From: Plectrocnemia conspersa
Lineage: Eukaryota > Arthropoda > Insecta > Trichoptera > Polycentropodidae
Direction of reading: 5' to 3'
Assembly: GCA_009617715.1 (NCBI GenBank)
Contig: VTFK01000432.1
Span: 1 to 64,000, forward strand
DNA length: 64,000 bases
The notes beneath the pieces are model-generated. The model searched no databases. It was not told the DNA's origin and saw only the letters and a program-made list of their open reading frames with translations. A program made the position numbers and the translations under genes. Positions 58,991 through 64,000 of the stretch are shown here, one piece after another (position 1 is the stretch's first letter; every line of letters starts with the position of its first letter).

Positions 58991-61489
58991 TATTCTTATG
59001 CAAAATAAGCGCGATCGCAACTAACAATGATTGATGATGATTGCAATAAAAAATTCATGAAAATATTATACATATAAAAAAAATAAAAAATAAATATTTT
59101 TATATATTATGATTCTGATAATTTTTTATATGATCGAAATAATTAGTATTACTATTATATTAAAATAATAAATTTAGCGATTTTAGACGTTGTATAACAC
59201 AAATTAATTATAACTTACAAATATGAAGATAATATTTACCTCATAGTGTGCATTGCTTGTAACTTTTGCCATATAATGAAACCGTAAAACTTTCATGAAT
59301 ACGTTTACGTAATACTTGCGCATCGATGCAGTAATTTCAATTTATAAGCTATCAAGTTGCTAGGAAAATAATTGCATTTTATATTTTAAAATTTTCTTTA
59401 ATGGAAATATAATTTATTCGTATTTATGTTGATATCATTTTAAAGTGCATTTTTTCATAGTCTATGTCATATAATTTGGTTTTATTATTTTTATTTAAAT
59501 AAAATTGCTTTATTGAAATAATAATAAATAAATTATTTTGTTGAATTTAAGACGGGTGGAAAAGCAACAGGAACTGCTCATAAATTAAATACTGCTTTTG
59601 GCGTGGTTACTGTTGAGGAGCCTATGTAATACTATTTGTCTAAAAAATCGTGCTAAGGATAAGAGCCGAAAAGAAGGTTCTGAAGGCCAGAATTAAAACC
59701 ACGGAAAAAAAAAAACCATTTAAGGTATGTCACAACAAGCACTCAACGGCGCATGTCGAATGCACAATATAGTGCCTCATCAGAAGGCCGAGAGAACAGA
59801 TTTTACAATAAGGCAAACGCATATTAATTCAAAACAAATAAGCGATACATAAAAGTACACTATTTATTAAAATAAATTGTAAAAAAAATCTGAAATAATT
59901 TGGAAATAAGGAAATTTATCCCATGCAGCATTTTTACGATAAAATAATTTCTATAAAAGATCTAAAAAGTTAATTATTAAAATGAATAAATTACCACAAA
60001 CACTAACAGCTATCAAATAAAATATTTTGATAGCTATTAATTATTAATTTACACTAATAAAAAAATATTTCTCAAAGTGTGAAAAATTTAATTTATTTAT
60101 TATAATAGTTTATTTTAAATACAGTTATTATTATTTGTATGCTAGTATAACTTGTAATACTGCTAGTTTAACTTTTCACCCTTATCTTCTATGTTTAGCA
60201 AACTATAATAATTATAACAAATTTATACAATTTCCGTTTGAAAGCCGATACACGTTCGCTTTGAGAACTTGACTTCACACGTCAGCGAACTTACATTTTA
60301 AAACTTTTCTTATTATATGACATTTACTTTCTAACAAGTGTTTCAAGAATGTAATAGCACATACCAGCGCAATAGATATATAGGGTAAGACTGCGACTGT
60401 TAACATGTCAAAAAATTCTATCATAAATTCGATTATGTTAATTAATATTTAAACCCTAATTCCGATTGATCACCTCGAAGTAAATTTTAATGATTTTATA
60501 GAGTTCATCAACCGAAATTAATAAATGAAGCCTATACAATTAAACTGTAGTACAATATATAGCATATTAATTGATATATCAAAAATTTAAATCACCCATA
60601 AAACTGTTATGTTTTTTTTTCGCGATGGAATCGTCTAATGTGGTTCTAAATCCTGAATAAACTAAAATTTATGTAAATATACGAATAGTAAAAGCTTAAC
60701 AATAATCAATTTATTATTTAAAGAAATGCTGATTTTATGACAAAAAAAATGACAAATGGTGCATCTGTATATTATACATTACATATACATGCCACTGAGT
60801 CACAGCTGGCTATCCCTAATAGTCTGATTGTCAAAACGGTAGTTTTTAAAGCAATTATATTTGAAGGACGCTTTATAATGTATGGCAAAAATCACTACAT
60901 ATTAAACAGAAAAATAATATATTAAATTATTCGAAAATATTTCTGTAAATATATAAAATATTTTCATTTATAAGCCGATCTCGTACTAGAAGGGATATTT
61001 TTCTTGCTTTTATTAAATCTTGTAAGTCGCAAGTGATGTGCACGAAACATGGTTGCAGCTGAAAACTTTGTTCTTCGCTAGAGCGTTATTGTCTGGATAC
61101 GTGTTTATTATTCAAATCCAATCCTCTTAAAACAAATCCAGCTCATATCGACTCGTGCGCGATTGATTCGACATTTTGTCACTCTACATGTCTCTCTACA
61201 ATATATGATAATTTTAAGATGTAAAACTGATTCACGCAGTACCAAAGCATGTTGTTGTTTTAACAAACTTATAAGAGAAGTTTCGTCAAGTTGCAATCCA
61301 AACCACCGCAAGTGTAGAAACAGTTTGATTTATTTTACATAGTTAACATTTGCTCGTGTGTTGTATGCATTAGTGCTACTTTGTATACTTTGGACATAGC
61401 TAATAAAATATTTTGTTGATTCTATATCGTAAATTTTGTATGCTGCTAAATGCTCTAATGATAAGGCATAATCAGAGACATTATATGAA
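58991..61489. other. Long A+T-rich stretch; one coding-like patch of unknown origin
   Basis: At 59555-59850 composition rises and two short frames look codon-like: KTGGKATGTAHKLN...VVTVEEPM and, from 59727, MSQQALNGACRMHN. I cannot assign either; a decayed transposon gene is possible. A 10-bp hairpin, AGCTATCAAA/TTTGATAGCT, lies at 60008-60035. The rest holds nothing recognised. Confidence 0.4.
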
Positions 61490-61672
61490 ACACATTGAAT
61501 CTATAATTAAAAATTAATATGTATTGTTTAATTTATATTAAAAATATGTAAATTTGCAGCTAGCGCCAGTTTTATTAATATAAAATTTTGAGTTTGCTGC
61601 CGGGGCTTGAACCCGCAACCTCAGATATACTAATGAGACGTTACGCTATTGAGGTAACTGCGATGTAAGATA
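61490..61672 (-). mobile_element. tRNA-derived SINE, copy 4 (most diverged)
   Basis: On the minus strand it reads CATCGCAGTTACCTCAATAG, then CGTAACGTCTCATTAGTATA, then the B box GGGTTCAAGCCCCGG, then CAAACTCAAAATTTTATA. The head (61583-61672) matches the other three copies clearly. The A+T-rich body beyond about 61560 is only loosely alignable, so the 3' limit is approximate. Confidence 0.65.
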
Positions 61673-62099
61673 TTGACCTTAGATATCGTGCAAAAAATTT
61701 GAGGTGCTTAAGCTAGCGAACTAGAGGCTATATCACTTTTGAACACTACTATTCAGAGTAGATTTGTTGCTATTAATTGATATTAAAAAGCAAGTGAATA
61801 AAGAAGTAGCTATGCTTCACGATCATGATAGCCTACTTTTCTTCGTAAGGTATAGTGAATATTAAGACTAAAGTGAAAATTCATATAAAAGTAACCTCTG
61901 GATTATTAACCCCTTTTTGGAAGATATTATATCATGCGTATTTGATCTTCGTGAGAAGAAAAACATTGGTCTCAAGACATAAAATGCAATTATTGTCTCA
62001 ATTTTGATATCCCTCGATAAAGAAATGTATCTCTGATTTATAAATTTGTCTTGTTAGTCCTTTTCTAGGCTTTTTATTCGCATGATAAGAGTTTTACGG
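61673..62099. other. A+T-rich stretch, no gene
   Basis: Background between the SINE and the hAT element. Confidence 0.45.
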
Positions 62100-62107
62100 C
62101 TGTGAGT

Positions 62108-63211
62108 AGAGTCTCCAATTCGAGTAATCGAGTACTCGATTCTCGAGTATATTTGTCTATTTTTCGAGTATATTTGTCTATTTGTCTATTTTTCGATTAA
62201 TACTCGAAATTAAAAAATTTTGAAATATTTCAGAAACAAAAATAATTTTAACTCGGTCCGGTAAAGGTTAACGTCTTGCTTTTATTTGGCGTTTATGCCC
62301 GAAGTCCAGAGTTAGAGCGGTTACTATCAGGTATAATTTTTTCATAGTTCCATAGTTGCATAGTTCCGGTCGTCGGCTATGTTAGTGGGTACGACGGAGA
62401 AATTTCTTTTGTGTTTTCTGTTCGACAGTCCCGACTTATTTAATTTATGGCAATGAACAATATGAAATATCAACAAAAAAAAAATTAGGTGTTATGACTA
62501 TGCAGTTGTAGCGTAAAGTGTTGTCAATTGTTTATACTGATCCCTCAGCTAAAAATATAAATCAAAACAATTGTGTGTTTTAAAGGCATTTAAAGTAAAG
62601 TCAGTTCTTTGCGAACCGTTTAGCTCTAGAGTGAAAGGGATTCACCCAAATACATCTTCGAAGGATATAGATTTAAATTCTTCGCATTAATCAGAAGGAG
62701 TAGAATATTGTATATTGTTAAGAAAAAAAATCTATTCAAGAAGAATTACAAAATGCTATTTTGTCAATAGTTGAAGGAAATAAGAGAAAAGCAGAGAAGG
62801 GAAAGAAAGAAGAGAACATAAAAAGAGAGTTCAAAAAATGTTATATCTATAAAAAGCGAACAGATATAAATTAGAAGCCTTATCCAACGCGTTAATGACA
62901 ATAATACCAACATCAACAGCAAGGATAAGGGTTTTTTCCATAACGGGAATAATAAAACCAAAGGTTAGCAGTAATATTAAATTCGAGACACTTTTTGCAT
63001 TACTGTTTTTAAAAAGTATGTTCGTGAAGTTAAAATAATTGTAAAAATTAACATACTAAGTATTTTATTATTTTTTTATATGTGCACGAATTTGAATAAC
63101 AGCTATTTTGGTACATTTGGTAAATACTCGCAAGTATTCGAGTACTCGAGTATTTAAAATTTTTAATATTTGATACTCGAGTAGTTGATGGTTCGAGTAA
63201 TTGGAGACTAG
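62108..63211 (+). mobile_element. hAT-type DNA transposon relic with exact 8-bp target duplication
   Basis: CTGTGAGT occurs at 62100-62107 and at 63212-63219, the 8-bp target duplication expected for hAT elements. Just inside, AGAGTCTCCAATTCGAGTA at the left pairs with the complement of TAATTGGAGACTAG at the right. Both subterminal regions are packed with CGAGTA/TACTCG words (62121-62150; 63125-63195), likely transposase-binding repeats. The interior keeps a C-terminal hAT dimerisation fragment (annotated separately). At 1104 bp it is far shorter than an autonomous hAT, so it is internally deleted. Confidence 0.85.
62871..63038 (+). pseudogene. hAT transposase C-terminal dimerisation fragment
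   Basis: The frame LEALSNALMTIIPTSTARIR, then VFSITGIIKPKVSSNIKFET, then LFALLFLKS ends at TAA (63036-63038). This matches the hAT C-terminal domain, where a (I/V)P-x-TS-x-x-ERVFS-x-x-G block is followed by a basic stretch and an L-x-x-L-x-F-L-K helix. The conserved Glu before RVFS is replaced by Ile here. A lysine-rich frame upstream (62731-62870) is in another phase. An earlier frame with PFSSRVKGIHPNTSSKD (about 62620-62690) may be an N-terminal trace. The RNase-H-like catalytic core is missing. Confidence 0.7.
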
Positions 63212-63219
63212 CTGTGAGT

Positions 63220-64000
63220 AATAAACACCAAACAGAGAATTCACATGGATGTTAATAAAGCGCTTTGCAGCAGCCACGTATATAAAATTTGCTTACAAAG
63301 AAGCACCAGTAGATGTCGCACTAACCAAAAATTGTTATTTTATAATATTAAATTTAATAAATAAAACTCTATTTACATTGGTGTTTATTTCTGGCTGACG
63401 CATGGCTGCAGGTGTTAAAAAGTTAAGGAAAATTGATACAAATTATAGGTTCTTATAAAATTCACAATAGATAGTTATTTTATCTGGTGTATTAGTATAT
63501 TTTATATTATAATATAACGACATTTCACCGTATTTCTAAAAATAGTTGATATTTCGTAAATTGTCATTCAGGACTTAGAATTAATTGCAATTGAATTTGA
63601 TAATGTAAAACTGGCCTTAACTGATATTTTATTGTTTTTTTTTGCAATAAATTTTGTTATTAACGACTAAAAACCTATAAAATAAATCGAATATTTTTAT
63701 TATATATTATAGTAACTTAACAATTTCAATGATAAAGCATAATTCAAAGACAAAATGTGTTGGTGTGCAATTAAATTATTCGATTCACTTGTAAATTATA
63801 AATTCAACCTGACACGTTGTAGTGGGCACACTAAAACCACTGTCAAAAGCACACTGTTGTATCATTAATAAGTCATTTAGCAAACGGTCAACGTGTATTT
63901 AATGAGATATTACATGTATTGTATATATTTGCCAAATATATAAAGAACCCGTTTTACTTATAATCATGGTACAGTTTATTGTGTATACCTTGAATTTTAC
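63220..64000. other. A+T-rich stretch to the right edge, no gene
   Basis: Nothing recognised; a short richer patch at 63800-63890. Confidence 0.45.

Noticed and set aside
1..64000. CRISPR arrays, bacterial operons, rRNA genes, phage-like modules
   Set aside because: No regularly spaced identical repeats with unique spacers, no ribosomal signatures and no bacterial gene organisation; the content is clearly eukaryotic.

Overview
This is eukaryotic, very probably arthropod (insect-like) nuclear DNA. It is strongly A+T-rich, with no bacterial-style operons or closely packed long reading frames. It carries a Pol III tRNA gene, tRNA-derived SINEs, and relics of retroelement and DNA-transposon families typical of insect genomes: Jockey-like LINEs, a Penelope-like element, piggyBac and hAT. 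No intact host protein-coding gene can be supported in the 64 kb. The only clearly intact gene is tRNA-Val(UAC) at 55421-55493. Species cannot be named from what is visible.

The window has three layers. (1) An A+T-rich background. (2) A patchwork of dead or non-autonomous mobile elements and repeats. These include two degenerate short-period arrays (1-1480; 12770-14310, period about 84 bp), four copies of one tRNA-derived SINE, and an old Jockey-like LINE on the minus strand with ORF1 and ORF2 traces (23540-26000). A second, younger LINE lies at 56140-57700, with a 3' fragment of the same family at 43565-43890 and an unrelated RT scrap at 57768-58012. There is a Penelope-like RT relic with a hammerhead-ribozyme-like core beside it (51240-52260). 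A hAT relic has an exact 8-bp target duplication (62108-63211). An 871-bp element has 46-bp terminal inverted repeats that differ at one base (35237-36107). Two LTR-like islands are related to each other (40071-40720; 54336-54835). (3) About fifteen sharply bounded islands of more balanced base composition, 150-500 bp each. They lack convincing reading frames but contain recognisable homeodomain, Exd/Hox, RUNX, TCF and E-box type motifs. They look like candidate conserved non-coding or cis-regulatory elements in a large intergenic or intronic region, possibly of a developmental gene. That reading is inference and needs cross-species alignment.

By region: 0-15 kb holds degenerate arrays, background and a piggyBac N-terminal scrap. 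15-23 kb holds SINEs, a piggyBac C-terminal scrap, an inverted pair of another repeat and a 16-bp-period minisatellite. 23-27 kb holds the old LINE. 27-40 kb is mostly background with regulatory-looking islands, a second 16-bp minisatellite and the long-TIR element. 40-47 kb holds an LTR-like island, a nest of palindromic repeats, a LINE tail and a SINE. 47-55 kb holds islands, the Penelope relic and a second LTR-like island. 55-64 kb holds the tRNA, the younger LINE, an island, a SINE and the hAT.

Nothing here is a demonstrably new gene system. The items most worth checking are the long-TIR element, the hammerhead-like core, the 16-bp-period minisatellites at separate loci, the SINE family and the string of islands.
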